NCBI RefSeq assembly: GCF_034424315.1 | Contig: NZ_CP139972.1 | Coordinates: 5,394,001-5,458,000 of the forward strand | Direction: 5' to 3' | Origin: Chitinophaga sancti | Lineage (GTDB): Bacteria; Bacteroidota; Bacteroidia; Chitinophagales; Chitinophagaceae | DNA: 64,000 bases | In this document: one piece after another, positions 50,296-59,129 of the stretch | How positions within the stretch are numbered: the stretch's first letter is position 1 | Layout: each line of letters begins with the position of its first letter | Notes under the pieces: generated by a model | The model's input: only the letters and a program-made list of their open reading frames with translations | What the model was told of the DNA's origin: nothing | Databases searched by the model: none | Made by a program: the position numbers and the translations under genes

Positions 50296-52404
50296 ATGTC
50301 TCTTGAAAAATTTGCGTACGACAACCGTACCGTGAAATGGTTTGCATATGCCAGTATTGGCTGGGGGCTTATTGGTATGCTGGCAGGTCTCTGGGCCGCG
50401 CTGGTACTGGTACTCCCGGGTCTCAATCTGGATTTTGCACCTACAACCTTTGGCCGTATCCGGCCCGTTCACACCAATGCCGTCATCTTCGCTTTCGTAG
50501 GTAACGGCATTTTCATGGGTGTGTACTATTCATTACAACGCTTATGTAAGGCTCGCATGTACAGCGACCTGCTAAGCAAAATTCACTTCTGGGGCTGGCA
50601 GACGATCATTGCCTGTGGCGCTCTTTCACTGTTCATGGGTTACACTACCGGTAAGGAATATGCCGAGCTGGAATGGCCGTTGGATATCGCTATCACGCTC
50701 ATATGGGTAGTATTCGGTGCCAACATGCTGGGAACCATCCTGAAGAGGAGAGAAGCCCACCTGTACGTAGCCATCTGGTTCTACATTGGTACATGGGTAG
50801 CTATTGCCATGTTGCACATCATCAACTCGTTCGAGTTGCCGCTGAGCTTCATGAAGAGTTATTCCTGGTATGCCGGTGTGCAGGATGCGCTGGTACAATG
50901 GTGGTATGGTCACAACGCGGTAGCGTTTTTCCTGACCACTCCTTATCTGGGCCTCATGTACTACTTTGTGCCTAAAGCGGCGAACAGACCGGTGTATTCC
51001 TACCGCTGGTCAATTATCCACTTCTGGGCGCTGATCTTTATTTACATCTGGGCTGGTCCTCACCACCTTTTATATACTGCTCTTCCTGAATGGGCACAAT
51101 CACTGGGTACAGTATTCTCCATCATGCTGATCGCTCCGTCATGGGGTGGTATGCTGAATGGTCTGCTTACACTGCGTGGTGCATGGGATAGAGTTAGAGA
51201 AGACGCTATACTGAAGTTCTTCGTAGTAGCATTGACCTGTTATGGTATGGCTACATTCGAAGGTCCGATGCTTTCCCTGAAAAACGTAAACGCAATCAGC
51301 CACTATACCGACTGGACTATCGCTCACGTACACGTAGGTGCACTGGGTTGGAATGGCTTCCTGACCTTCGGTATCCTGTACTGGATGCTGCCACGTATTT
51401 TCAGTACAGAACTGTATAACCGTAAATGGGCAAATACACACTTCTGGCTGGGTACCCTGGGTATCATCTTCTATGTGATCCCAATGTATTGGGCAGCATT
51501 CACCCAGAGCATGATGTGGAAAGAGTTTACTGCTGAAGGTCAACTGAGATACCAGTTCCTGGAAACAGTACATACAGTTGTTCCAATGTATGCACTGCGT
51601 GCAGTAGGTGGTATGTTCTACCTCTCTGGTGTGATACTGATGATCGTGAACCTGTATAAAACTATCAGCCGTGGTACGTTTGTAGCTGACGAAGCTGCAG
51701 AAGCTGCACCACTGCCAAAAGTGATCGAGGTACATGGTAAAGCACACTGGCACAACTGGATCGAACGTCGCCCGATTCAACTGGCGGTATTCAGCCTGGT
51801 TGTAGTAGCGATCGGTGGTTTACTGGAACTCGTTCCTACCTTCCTGATAAGAAGCAATATTCCTACTATCTCCAGCGTAAAACCTTATACTCCGCTTGAA
51901 CTGCATGGTCGTGACATTTACATCCGCGAAGGTTGTTATACCTGTCACTCCCAGATGATCCGTCCTTTCCGTGACGAGGTAATGCGTTATGGAGAGTATT
52001 CTAAAGCAGGTGAATTTGTGTATGATCACCCATTCCAGTGGGGTTCAAAACGTACAGGTCCGGATCTGGCCAGAATCGGTGGTAAGTATCCAGACTCATG
52101 GCATTTCAACCACATGTATGAACCATCTTCTATTTCTTCCGGTTCTATCATGCCAAGGTACCAATGGTTATTTACTGACAGGGTGGATAAGACAAAGACA
52201 CCAGCTATGATTACAGTAATGCGCAAACTTGGTGTTCCATATGCACCCGGATATGAAAATCAGGCAAACGCAGATCTGGAAAAACAGGCAAATGAGATTG
52301 TTAGTTCTCTGGAGAAATCCAAACTCAAGATTGGTAAAGATCGTGAAATCGTAGCGTTAATCGCTTATCTGCAGAGATTAGGTAAGGATATCAAAACGAA
52401 ATAA
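50296..52404 (+). CDS. ccoNO: Fused cbb3 oxidase subunits CcoN-CcoO
   Basis: A 702-residue fusion. Residues 1-470 are the haem-copper catalytic subunit CcoN with about twelve membrane helices and the haem/CuB histidines (RPVHTNAVIF, WWYGHNAVAFFLT, AGPHHLLYTALPEW, WTIAHVHVGALGWNGF). Residues 490-702 are CcoO, a mono-haem cytochrome c with CYTCH at 547-551 and the Met ligand in SGSIMPRY near 618. Such a fusion is established in Bacteroidota, so it is not an assembly fault. The oxidase has high oxygen affinity and works under microaerobic conditions. Confidence 0.95.
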   Translation: MSLEKFAYDNRTVKWFAYASIGWGLIGMLAGLWAALVLVLPGLNLDFAPTTFGRIRPVHTNAVIFAFVGNGIFMGVYYSLQRLCKARMYSDLLSKIHFWGWQTIIACGALSLFMGYTTGKEYAELEWPLDIAITLIWVVFGANMLGTILKRREAHLYVAIWFYIGTWVAIAMLHIINSFELPLSFMKSYSWYAGVQDALVQWWYGHNAVAFFLTTPYLGLMYYFVPKAANRPVYSYRWSIIHFWALIFIYIWAGPHHLLYTALPEWAQSLGTVFSIMLIAPSWGGMLNGLLTLRGAWDRVREDAILKFFVVALTCYGMATFEGPMLSLKNVNAISHYTDWTIAHVHVGALGWNGFLTFGILYWMLPRIFSTELYNRKWANTHFWLGTLGIIFYVIPMYWAAFTQSMMWKEFTAEGQLRYQFLETVHTVVPMYALRAVGGMFYLSGVILMIVNLYKTISRGTFVADEAAEAAPLPKVIEVHGKAHWHNWIERRPIQLAVFSLVVVAIGGLLELVPTFLIRSNIPTISSVKPYTPLELHGRDIYIREGCYTCHSQMIRPFRDEVMRYGEYSKAGEFVYDHPFQWGSKRTGPDLARIGGKYPDSWHFNHMYEPSSISSGSIMPRYQWLFTDRVDKTKTPAMITVMRKLGVPYAPGYENQANADLEKQANEIVSSLEKSKLKIGKDREIVALIAYLQRLGKDIKTK

Positions 52405-52415
52405 ACTGGTTTATC

Positions 52416-52580
52416 ATGAAGTTCATAAACTACCTGCAATCTATCACCGGTGTAAGTATTTACCCGATGATATCACTGGTCCTCTTTTCGCTGTTTTTTG
52501 TAGTAGCGGCGATCTGGGCTTTCAAAGCGCCCAAAGGCATGGTGGACCACATCAGTAATATTCCATTAGACGAAAGCTGA
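52416..52580 (+). CDS. ccoQ: CcoQ-type small subunit (54 aa)
   Basis: Translation gives a 54-residue protein beginning MKFINYLQSITGVSIYPMIS with one membrane span (about 15-36) and a polar tail ending SNIPLDES. Place (between ccoNO, 11 bases away, and ccoP, 13 bases away), size and layout are those of CcoQ, which stabilises CcoP in the complex. The sequence itself is little conserved, so the name rests on context. Confidence 0.8.
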   Translation: MKFINYLQSITGVSIYPMISLVLFSLFFVVAAIWAFKAPKGMVDHISNIPLDES

Positions 52581-52593
52581 AATCTGACCAACA

Positions 52594-53697
52594 ATGAAGA
52601 AAAGACTTTTTAATACAACACTGTTGTTCTCACTGCTGGCCAGCTTACCTGCGGCTGCGGAAGAATACACCTCCTACAAGCCAGATGGTCCATCAGAACT
52701 GGGCCACCCTGTAGCTATCGTACTCCTTACCGTAATCGTAGGCCTGTTCATCGCTATCGTAATTTTGGGTAGTGCAGTAATCGGCGCCATTGACATCTAC
52801 AAGGAAAGGCTGAAAAACAGCAAAGCCCTCCTGATCGGAGGTTTACTGGTAGGCTGCCTCTTCTCAGCATCTGGTGCTATGGCACAGGAAGCAGTGACAT
52901 CCACAGCAGCAACAAATACAATCAGCGGTCTGTCCAAATCATCCTTTTACCTGCTGATTTCTGTAATCGGCCTTGAACTCCTCGTTATCATAGCGCTGCT
53001 GTATGCACTTCGTATCCTGGTGGGTATTAAGAGCAGACGTAAAGTAAGAGCTGAGAAAGCTGAAAAAGAAGTAGCGGAAGGCAAAAAACGTCTTCACTGG
53101 CTGGAAAAGCTGAATGATACGAAAAGCCTGGATGCTGACTCTGAAGTGGAAGAAGACATGGGCCATGATTATGATGGCATCCATGAGCTGAATAATCCAA
53201 CACCTCCATGGTGGAGATATGGCTTCTATATTAGTATCATATTTGCAGTAGTATATCTCTACCGGTTCCAGGTTGCACACTCAGCACCATCACAGATAGA
53301 AGAGCTGGCTATGGCCAATGCGAAAGCGGATGAAGCAAAAGCTGCCTATCTGAAAAGTTCGGCGAACAATGTGGACGAGAATACTGTAAAACAGCTGACC
53401 GATCCTGCGGATCTCGCTGCTGCTCAAAAACTCTTCGCGGGCAACTGTGCTCCATGCCATGGCCCCCAGGGTCAGGGTGTGATAGGACCGAACCTCACGG
53501 ATGATTACTGGTTACACGGTGGAACTATCAATAAGGTATTTACTACTATCAAATATGGTGTGCAGGAAAAAGGGATGAAACCCTGGAAAGATGATTTCTC
53601 TCCTGTGCAGCTGGCACAACTGGCAAGCTATGTTAAGAGTATCCATGGCACCAACCCTCCTAATCCGAAGGCGCCAGACGGTATTCTGGAAAAATAA
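52594..53697 (+). CDS. ccoP: Cbb3 oxidase subunit CcoP (single haem c)
   Basis: A 367-residue cytochrome c subunit. An N-terminal signal-like segment and two extra membrane spans (about 40-65 and 115-140) precede the CcoP core DYDGIHELNNPTPPWWRYGF and its span, then one cytochrome c domain with CAPCH at 285-289 and Met in KGMKPWKDD. Proteobacterial CcoP has two haems; here only one motif is visible, as is common in Bacteroidota. Residues 80-100 look like a second signal peptide (VGCLFSASGAMAQ), suggesting an ancient fusion with a small exported protein. Confidence 0.92.
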   Translation: MKKRLFNTTLLFSLLASLPAAAEEYTSYKPDGPSELGHPVAIVLLTVIVGLFIAIVILGSAVIGAIDIYKERLKNSKALLIGGLLVGCLFSASGAMAQEAVTSTAATNTISGLSKSSFYLLISVIGLELLVIIALLYALRILVGIKSRRKVRAEKAEKEVAEGKKRLHWLEKLNDTKSLDADSEVEEDMGHDYDGIHELNNPTPPWWRYGFYISIIFAVVYLYRFQVAHSAPSQIEELAMANAKADEAKAAYLKSSANNVDENTVKQLTDPADLAAAQKLFAGNCAPCHGPQGQGVIGPNLTDDYWLHGGTINKVFTTIKYGVQEKGMKPWKDDFSPVQLAQLASYVKSIHGTNPPNPKAPDGILEK

Positions 53698-53762
53698 CCT
53701 TTTACGGGCCGGACTGACCAATTAAACGGAAACCAGTTCCGGCCCAATTTAATGCATTTACA

Positions 53763-55142
53763 ATGGATACAACGTTTCGAGACAGTTTGGCGACTGTGAA
53801 TAAACAAGGGAAACGCAATTGGATTTATGCACAGAGACCTAAGGGTAAACTTTATAATGCGAGAAGTATTCTTAGTTATCTCTATTTCATAGCGTTTTTC
53901 GCCGGACCGTTTATTAAAATAAACGGCCGGCCCCTTTTTCTGATTAATGTAGTTGAGGGCCGTTTTATCCTTTTCGGCACTATTTTCTGGCCCCAGGATT
54001 TCTTCATCTTTGGGTTGGCAATGGTAGCCTTTATTCTTTTCATAGTGATCTTCACGATGGCCTTTGGCCGCCTCTTTTGCGGTTGGGCATGCCCCCAGAC
54101 CATCTTTATGGAGATGCTTTTCCGAAAGATAGAATACTGGATAGAAGGTGATGCGGCAGCACAACGCGTACTCAATCAAGCCCCCTGGACTACAGACAAG
54201 ATTATCAAAAAGACCAGTAAACAAGTGTTATTTTACTTGCTTTCATTCGTGATCGCAAACACCTTTCTGGCTTATATTATAGGTATAGACAACCTTTCGC
54301 GCATTATTACGGAACCTGTAACTGAACATATTGGCGGCCTTACTGCCATTCTCATTTTTGCAGGCATTTTTTATGGAGTCTTTGCTTTTTTCAGGGAGCA
54401 GGTATGTACGATTGTCTGCCCGTATGGCCGTTTACAAGGTGCATTGCTGGACAAAAACTCGGTGATCGTAGCTTATGATTACTCAAGAGGTGAACCAAGA
54501 AGCCTTTTTAAGAAACAACAGGATACCACCTTTGGCGATTGTATCGACTGTGCACAGTGTGTGAAAGTGTGCCCTACAGGGATAGACATCCGTAATGGTA
54601 CACAGCTGGAATGTGTAGGCTGTACCGCTTGTATCGACGCCTGTAACTTCATGATGTCAAAGGTGAACAGACCTCTGAACCTGATCCGTTACGCATCAGA
54701 AGATGGTATTGCCAACAAGAAACCGCTTTCGATCACTGCCCGTATGAAGGTGTACAGCAGTATCCTGGTACTGATCCTTACCGCCATCACATTTTTGCTG
54801 ACAAGCAGACAACCGGTAGGTGGAGATATTATCCGTACTGCGGGTATGTTATACCAGGAGAGGGGCGATAGCCTATCCAATCTATACAGTATAAAGCTGA
54901 TCAACAAAACGACAGATAATATTCCGCTTACCATGAGACTGGAGGGTATTGAAGGCAGGATACAATCAATCGGAGATTCAATCATCCATGTAAAGGCAGA
55001 GGCACAGGGTCAGGGTACTTTCTTTATCGTATTGCCAAAGCGTGTAATTGATAAAAGAAAAACCATCCTGCATGTAGGATTATATGCAGGCGACAAGAAA
55101 ACCGGTTCTATCAAAGCTACTTTCCTGGGACCGATCCAATAA
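53763..55142 (+). CDS. ccoG: Cytochrome c oxidase accessory protein CcoG
   Basis: A 459-residue membrane iron-sulfur protein that helps copper delivery to the cbb3 oxidase. It has about five membrane helices, the motif GRLFCGWACPQTIFMEMLFRKIEYWIEG, CTIVCPYGRLQG, and two 4Fe-4S sites (CIDCAQCVKVCPTGIDIRNG and CVGCTACIDACNFMM). A periplasmic immunoglobulin-like C-terminal domain follows the last helix. 65 bases after ccoP. Confidence 0.95.
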   Translation: MDTTFRDSLATVNKQGKRNWIYAQRPKGKLYNARSILSYLYFIAFFAGPFIKINGRPLFLINVVEGRFILFGTIFWPQDFFIFGLAMVAFILFIVIFTMAFGRLFCGWACPQTIFMEMLFRKIEYWIEGDAAAQRVLNQAPWTTDKIIKKTSKQVLFYLLSFVIANTFLAYIIGIDNLSRIITEPVTEHIGGLTAILIFAGIFYGVFAFFREQVCTIVCPYGRLQGALLDKNSVIVAYDYSRGEPRSLFKKQQDTTFGDCIDCAQCVKVCPTGIDIRNGTQLECVGCTACIDACNFMMSKVNRPLNLIRYASEDGIANKKPLSITARMKVYSSILVLILTAITFLLTSRQPVGGDIIRTAGMLYQERGDSLSNLYSIKLINKTTDNIPLTMRLEGIEGRIQSIGDSIIHVKAEAQGQGTFFIVLPKRVIDKRKTILHVGLYAGDKKTGSIKATFLGPIQ

Positions 55143-55158
55143 CTTTAAATTAACCATC

Positions 55159-55596
55159 ATGAACTGGGGACATAGTATCATCGTAGTATTCGTTCTGTTT
55201 GCAGCCGGTATACTCACATTGGTTACCAAGAGTATGCATGCACATGTGGAAATGGTGAATAATGATTATTATGCAGAAGAGCTGAAATACCAACAGGTGA
55301 TAGATGGACGTAAAGAAGCTTCGCTGCTGTCGGCACCGGTTAAGATCGACCAGGCTGCCGATCAGATAGCCATCACCTTCCCACCTGAAATGCAGGGAAC
55401 ACCGCTGAGTGGAAAGATCTATTTCTACAGGGCAGCAGATTCCCGCAAGGATGTAACCGTACCTCTCCGCTCCGGTATTGAAGGCACCATAAGCATCAGC
55501 AAACAGAAACTGAGCAAGGGTCAATACCAGGTTCAGATGGAATGGGATGCAAAAGGCAAACACTACTTCCAGGAAGAGAATATATCGGTGAACTGA
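55159..55596 (+). CDS. ccoH: FixH/CcoH-family assembly protein
   Basis: A 145-residue single-span protein from MNWGHSIIVVFVLFAAGILTL at 55159; the frame runs upstream into ccoG without use. The periplasmic part has VNNDYYAEELKYQQVIDGRK, the FixH pattern. It is needed for stable assembly of the oxidase. 16 bases after ccoG. Confidence 0.9.
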   Translation: MNWGHSIIVVFVLFAAGILTLVTKSMHAHVEMVNNDYYAEELKYQQVIDGRKEASLLSAPVKIDQAADQIAITFPPEMQGTPLSGKIYFYRAADSRKDVTVPLRSGIEGTISISKQKLSKGQYQVQMEWDAKGKHYFQEENISVN

Positions 55597-55613
55597 TTTA
55601 AACATTACGCGCC

Positions 55614-56327
55614 ATGTTCCTGACATTTCTTTATGCACTTTCACTGGGTTTTATAGGCAGTTTTCACTGCATAGGTATGTGCGGGCCGATAGCGCTTACT
55701 TTGCCGGTTCAACACCTGGAAGGTACACGCAGGCTGGGAGGTATATTACTGTATAATGCAGGACGTGTAAGCGCTTATACTGGTCTTGGCATCTTTTTCG
55801 GATGGCTGGGCCGGCAATTTTATCTGGGTGGCCTGCAGCAATGGCTTTCTATTACAGTAGGAGTCTTATTGCTGCTGGTCATTTTTTTTCAGTATGGATG
55901 GAAATCCTTTCGTCTTCCTGAGATAGGAGGATTCTATACCAGGAGGATTAAAACGATCCTTGGTAACCTACTTCGTCAACGACGCTTCAGTACACTTTAC
56001 GCAATCGGTTTTTTCAACGGCTTATTGCCCTGCGGCCTGGTTTACTTTGCTATTGCAGGAGCTATAGCGACCGGAGCCACCTGGCAGGGAGCCATGTTCA
56101 TGACAGCCTTTGGAACAGGCACCTTACCGGCAATGGTGGCGGTGAGCTGGTTCACAGAGCTGATCAGTCTTCGCTTCCGTAACCGGATCAGGCGTTTTAT
56201 ACCTGTTATAGCAGGTATTATGGCCATCTTACTCATTATGCGTGGCCTGAACCTGGGCATACCTTATATCAGCCCGGTACTTTCCCCTCAGGAAGAGAGG
56301 GTTTCTTTACACTGTATTAAACCTTGA
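55614..56327 (+). CDS. SafE/TauE-like membrane protein of the cco cluster
   Basis: A 237-residue protein with six to seven membrane helices. It starts with the motif GFIGSFHCIGMCGPIALTLP, whose Cys-x2-Met-Cys resembles metal-handling (cytochrome c biogenesis/UreH-like) transporters, and has a second motif GFFNGLLPCGLVYFAIAGA. Annotated in relatives as 'sulfite exporter TauE/SafE', but its steady place after ccoH and the Cys pairs suggest copper or thiol transfer for the oxidase. 17 bases after ccoH and 5 bases before hemN. Confidence 0.88.
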   Translation: MFLTFLYALSLGFIGSFHCIGMCGPIALTLPVQHLEGTRRLGGILLYNAGRVSAYTGLGIFFGWLGRQFYLGGLQQWLSITVGVLLLLVIFFQYGWKSFRLPEIGGFYTRRIKTILGNLLRQRRFSTLYAIGFFNGLLPCGLVYFAIAGAIATGATWQGAMFMTAFGTGTLPAMVAVSWFTELISLRFRNRIRRFIPVIAGIMAILLIMRGLNLGIPYISPVLSPQEERVSLHCIKP

Positions 56328-56332
56328 TTAAA

Positions 56333-57691
56333 ATGACGCTCATTCAGAAATATAATACCGCCGCACCACGGTATACCAGTTATCCTACCGTTCCCTACTG
56401 GGATGAATCAACCTTCGATGCCGCCAGATGGAAAGAATCCCTGCAGGAATCTTTTAAGGCAACTAACTCAACCGAAGGTATCAGTATCTACATGCATCTT
56501 CCCTACTGCGAAAAATTATGTACCTACTGTGGGTGCAATAAGCATATAACCATCAACCACGGGGTAGAAAAGCCTTATATAGACGCTATCTTACGGGAGT
56601 GGGGCCTCTACATCAAACTGTTTGAAAAACGCCCCAGAATCCGCGAAATTCACCTTGGCGGGGGTACGCCTACTTTCTTCAGTCCGGAGAACCTGGCACA
56701 ACTCATTAGTGGCATCTACGAACATGCTGATCTGATCTCTGACGCGTCACTGAGTTTTGAAGGACATCCCAACAATACCACCGTGGCACATATGCAAACC
56801 CTGTACAATTTAGGTTTCAGACGTATGAGCCTGGGCATCCAGGATTTTGATCCGAAGGTACAGGACGTCATCAACCGTATACAACCTTATGAAACAGTAG
56901 AGCGGGTTACTAACGAGGCCAGGGAGATTGGTTATACTTCCATCAACTATGACCTGGTATATGGTCTGCCACTGCAAACAATGGAAAGTGTACGGGATAC
57001 AATTAACAAGATCATTCAATTGGTTCCTGACAGGATCTCTTTCTATAGCTATGCTCACGTACCCTGGATCAAAGGAAATGGTCAGCGCAAATATTCTGAA
57101 GCAGACCTGCCAAAAGATGAGGAAAAACGTGCGTTGTATGAATTAGGCAAAACAATGTTTGCCGAAAACGGGTATACCGAAATTGGAATGGATCACTTTG
57201 CCCGTCCACATGATTCACTGTATCGCTCAGCGCAGGCGGGTACCCTTCACCGCAACTTTATGGGTTATACAGATCATCATACATCCCTGATGATTGGCTT
57301 GGGCGCATCATCTATCGGTGATAGCTGGTATGCTTATACACAAAATGAAAAGACAATTGACCGCTGGATGCAACGGGTGAACAATGATGAGTTCCCGGTA
57401 GTGAGAGGACATATTCTGAGCACTGAAGACCTGATATTGCGCCGTCATATCCAGGCATTGATGTGCAACTTTGAAACTACCTGGAATAAAGCAGATGTAC
57501 AATGTGATGCAATCGTAGAAGGCTTACAAAGATTGCAGGAACTTGAGCGGGATGGTTTAGTTTCCGTAAAACCTAAGAAGGTTTTTGTAACAGAGAAAGG
57601 ACGTCCTTTTATCCGTAATATCTGTATGGCATTTGATGCCCGCTTATGGCGCAGACAACCACAATCACAGCTATTCAGTAGTGCTATCTAA
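56333..57691 (+). CDS. hemN: Oxygen-independent coproporphyrinogen III oxidase
   Basis: A radical SAM enzyme of haem synthesis that works without oxygen. From the ATG at 56333 (452 residues; a TTG three codons earlier also exists). The cluster motif is YMHLPYCEKLCTYCGCNK (C59, C63, C66) with the extra Cys of true HemN at 68; IHLGGGTPTFF and YDLVYGLPLQT follow, then the HemN C-terminal domain. It closes the cco block and supplies haem for the oxidase in low oxygen. Confidence 0.95.
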   Translation: MTLIQKYNTAAPRYTSYPTVPYWDESTFDAARWKESLQESFKATNSTEGISIYMHLPYCEKLCTYCGCNKHITINHGVEKPYIDAILREWGLYIKLFEKRPRIREIHLGGGTPTFFSPENLAQLISGIYEHADLISDASLSFEGHPNNTTVAHMQTLYNLGFRRMSLGIQDFDPKVQDVINRIQPYETVERVTNEAREIGYTSINYDLVYGLPLQTMESVRDTINKIIQLVPDRISFYSYAHVPWIKGNGQRKYSEADLPKDEEKRALYELGKTMFAENGYTEIGMDHFARPHDSLYRSAQAGTLHRNFMGYTDHHTSLMIGLGASSIGDSWYAYTQNEKTIDRWMQRVNNDEFPVVRGHILSTEDLILRRHIQALMCNFETTWNKADVQCDAIVEGLQRLQELERDGLVSVKPKKVFVTEKGRPFIRNICMAFDARLWRRQPQSQLFSSAI

Positions 57692-57775
57692 ATCTTATTG
57701 ACTTCATTCTTATTGCTTTATGCTGAGTGAGTATCCTGGGATTGGAATTTTTTCCAAAAAATGGAATATTCATGC

Positions 57776-57792
57776 TGTGATAAACGATCACA
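57776..57792. promoter_or_regulatory. Crp-like dyad TGTGAT-N5-ATCACA
   Basis: Perfect 6-bp arms with a 5-base spacer 85 bases after hemN. It resembles a Crp/Fnr-family site. There is no good promoter next to it, so function is uncertain. Confidence 0.4.
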
Positions 57793-57850
57793 TTACTACA
57801 AGATATTGATCGGCTGAAACATTGATGAATAAAGGGTTTCAGCGGACATA

Positions 57851-57883
57851 AAAAAAGTCTGACCGTTTTTACAATCAGACTTT
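57851..57883. terminator. Hairpin with the better T-run on the - strand
   Basis: AAAGTCTGA (57854-57862) pairs with TCAGACTTT (57875-57883) around a 12-base loop. On the + strand the T-run is broken (TTTCTTG), on the - strand it is TTTTTTT. It may end hemN transcripts, or a transcript that comes from the right on the - strand. Confidence 0.6.
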
Positions 57884-57980
57884 CTTGTTATGTGAATGGG
57901 TTAGTAAGTACAGGGAACAAAAATTCCCTACACAATATTAAAAAGAATTTTATCACAAAAGAAAAAAAATGCAAACTTTT

Positions 57981-58011
57981 TTATTCACAACATAAAAAAA
58001 AGTGTGGATAA
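57981..58011. promoter_or_regulatory. Two facing DnaA-box consensus matches in AT-rich DNA
   Basis: TTATTCACA at 57981-57989 (+) and TGTGGATAA at 58003-58011 (TTATCCACA on the - strand) both fit TTATNCACA exactly. They face each other 13 bases apart in a nearly pure A/T stretch. This could be part of a replication origin or a DnaA-titration/regulatory site; two boxes alone do not prove an origin. Confidence 0.5.
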
Positions 58012-58096
58012 CAACAGATAAAAACTGCAGCCGAAAGTTTTTTCAAGGCGATGATCAAACCAAATTTCCACGAACGATAATATCCCGATTCTCACC

Positions 58097-58104
58097 TACC
58101 TTTG
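58097..58104 (+). promoter_or_regulatory. TACCTTTG promoter element of the LpxD-like gene
   Basis: Exact TAnnTTTG, 21 bases before the ATG at 58126. Confidence 0.6.
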
Positions 58105-58125
58105 TTGCACTAAACAGCAGAATAT

Positions 58126-59070
58126 ATGAAGTTCAATGCTCCGATACCGGTAACCGAAATCGCCGAATACATAGGCGCAGAGCTGGAAGGCAACGATCAG
58201 CAAATGGCAACCGGCATTAACGAAATACATAAGGTTACTCCAGGTGATATTTCATTTGTAGACTTTGAAAAGTACTATGATAAGTGTCTGCGTTCCGCAG
58301 CAACAATTATTATCATCAATAAAAAAGTTGACTGTCCTCCCGGAAAAACACTGCTCGTATTACCTGATCCGTTCAGTGCTTATGTTAAAATTGTAAAAAG
58401 GTTCCGTCCTTTTGAACCCGCCACCAAACCCATCAGCGATACTGCGGTAATAGGGAAAGATACTATCATTCAGCCGAATGTGTTCATCGGTAATCACGTA
58501 ACTATCGGAGAAAACTGTTTGATTCACCCTAACGTTACAATCTACGATCATACCGTGATTGGTAACAACGTGATCATTCATGCAGGTACCGTGATTGGTG
58601 CAGATGCTTTCTATTTTAAGAAAAGAGCTGACAGGGAAGTAATGTATGATAAGATGGAAAGCTGCGGTCGCGTGATTATCGAAGATGATGTGGAAATCGG
58701 CGCCAGCTGTACAATTGACAAAGGTGTTAGTGGCGATACCATTATTGGTCGCGGCACCAAGTTCGACAACATGATCCACATCGGTCATGGTACGATCATT
58801 GGCCGTAACTGTCTCTTTGCTGCACAGGTAGGAGTAGGTGGTAAAGCACACATCGAAGACAATGTGATCCTCTGGGGTCAGGTAGGCGTATCCAAAGATC
58901 TGGTGATTGGTAAAGGAGCTATAGTACTGGCACAAAGTGGCGTTCCTGGTTCGCTGGAAGGAGGCAAAACCTATTTTGGTACTCCGGTAGATGATGCACG
59001 TGTGAAGATGAAAGAAGTAGCATGGCTCAAGCGTATCCCTGAAATCTGGGAGAAATTGAAGAATAAATAA
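58126..59070 (+). CDS. LpxD-like UDP-3-O-acylglucosamine N-acyltransferase paralogue
   Basis: A 314-residue left-handed beta-helix acyltransferase. The N-terminal LpxD uridine-binding domain (1-100; ISFVDFEKYYDKCLRSAATI) is followed by hexapeptide repeats (TIIQPNVFIGNHVTIGENCL and on) with the catalytic-type His in FDNMIHIGHGTIIGRNCL. It is shorter than canonical LpxD (about 340) and lacks its C-terminal helices. Bacteroidota often have two such genes, one canonical and one of this kind; this may act on lipid A or another acylated sugar. A terminator follows. Confidence 0.85.
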   Translation: MKFNAPIPVTEIAEYIGAELEGNDQQMATGINEIHKVTPGDISFVDFEKYYDKCLRSAATIIIINKKVDCPPGKTLLVLPDPFSAYVKIVKRFRPFEPATKPISDTAVIGKDTIIQPNVFIGNHVTIGENCLIHPNVTIYDHTVIGNNVIIHAGTVIGADAFYFKKRADREVMYDKMESCGRVIIEDDVEIGASCTIDKGVSGDTIIGRGTKFDNMIHIGHGTIIGRNCLFAAQVGVGGKAHIEDNVILWGQVGVSKDLVIGKGAIVLAQSGVPGSLEGGKTYFGTPVDDARVKMKEVAWLKRIPEIWEKLKNK

Positions 59071-59080
59071 ACGTATTTGT

Positions 59081-59116
59081 AAAATAGCTTCTGCCACCCG
59101 CGGAAGCTATTTTTTT
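59081..59116 (+). terminator. Intrinsic terminator of the LpxD-like gene
   Basis: An 11-bp stem AAAATAGCTTC with its complement, 11-base loop, and a T-run, 10 bases after the stop. Confidence 0.9.
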
Positions 59117-59117
59117 A

Positions 59118-59125
59118 TACATTTG
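59118..59125 (+). promoter_or_regulatory. TACATTTG promoter element
   Basis: Exact TAnnTTTG, 4 bases before the ATG at 59130 and directly after the terminator T-run; suggests a leaderless message. Confidence 0.55.
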
Positions 59126-59129
59126 AAAC

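Larger units (their letters stand above)
57692..58096. other. AT-rich gene-free gap between hemN and the LpxD-like gene
   Basis: 434 bases separate the two genes. Besides the dyad, hairpin and DnaA boxes listed separately, there is a small stem AGGGAA/TTCCCT at 57912-57929. Bases 57930-58020 are extremely A/T-rich. No protein-coding frame or tRNA is seen. Confidence 0.6.

Noticed and set aside
50296..52404. ccoN-ccoO joining as an assembly or frameshift error
   Set aside because: The fusion is established in Bacteroidota; both parts have all key residues and the linker is smooth.
57741..57762. A/T palindrome after hemN as terminator
   Set aside because: Only a 6-bp stem with A rather than T after it; the hairpin at 57851 is better.
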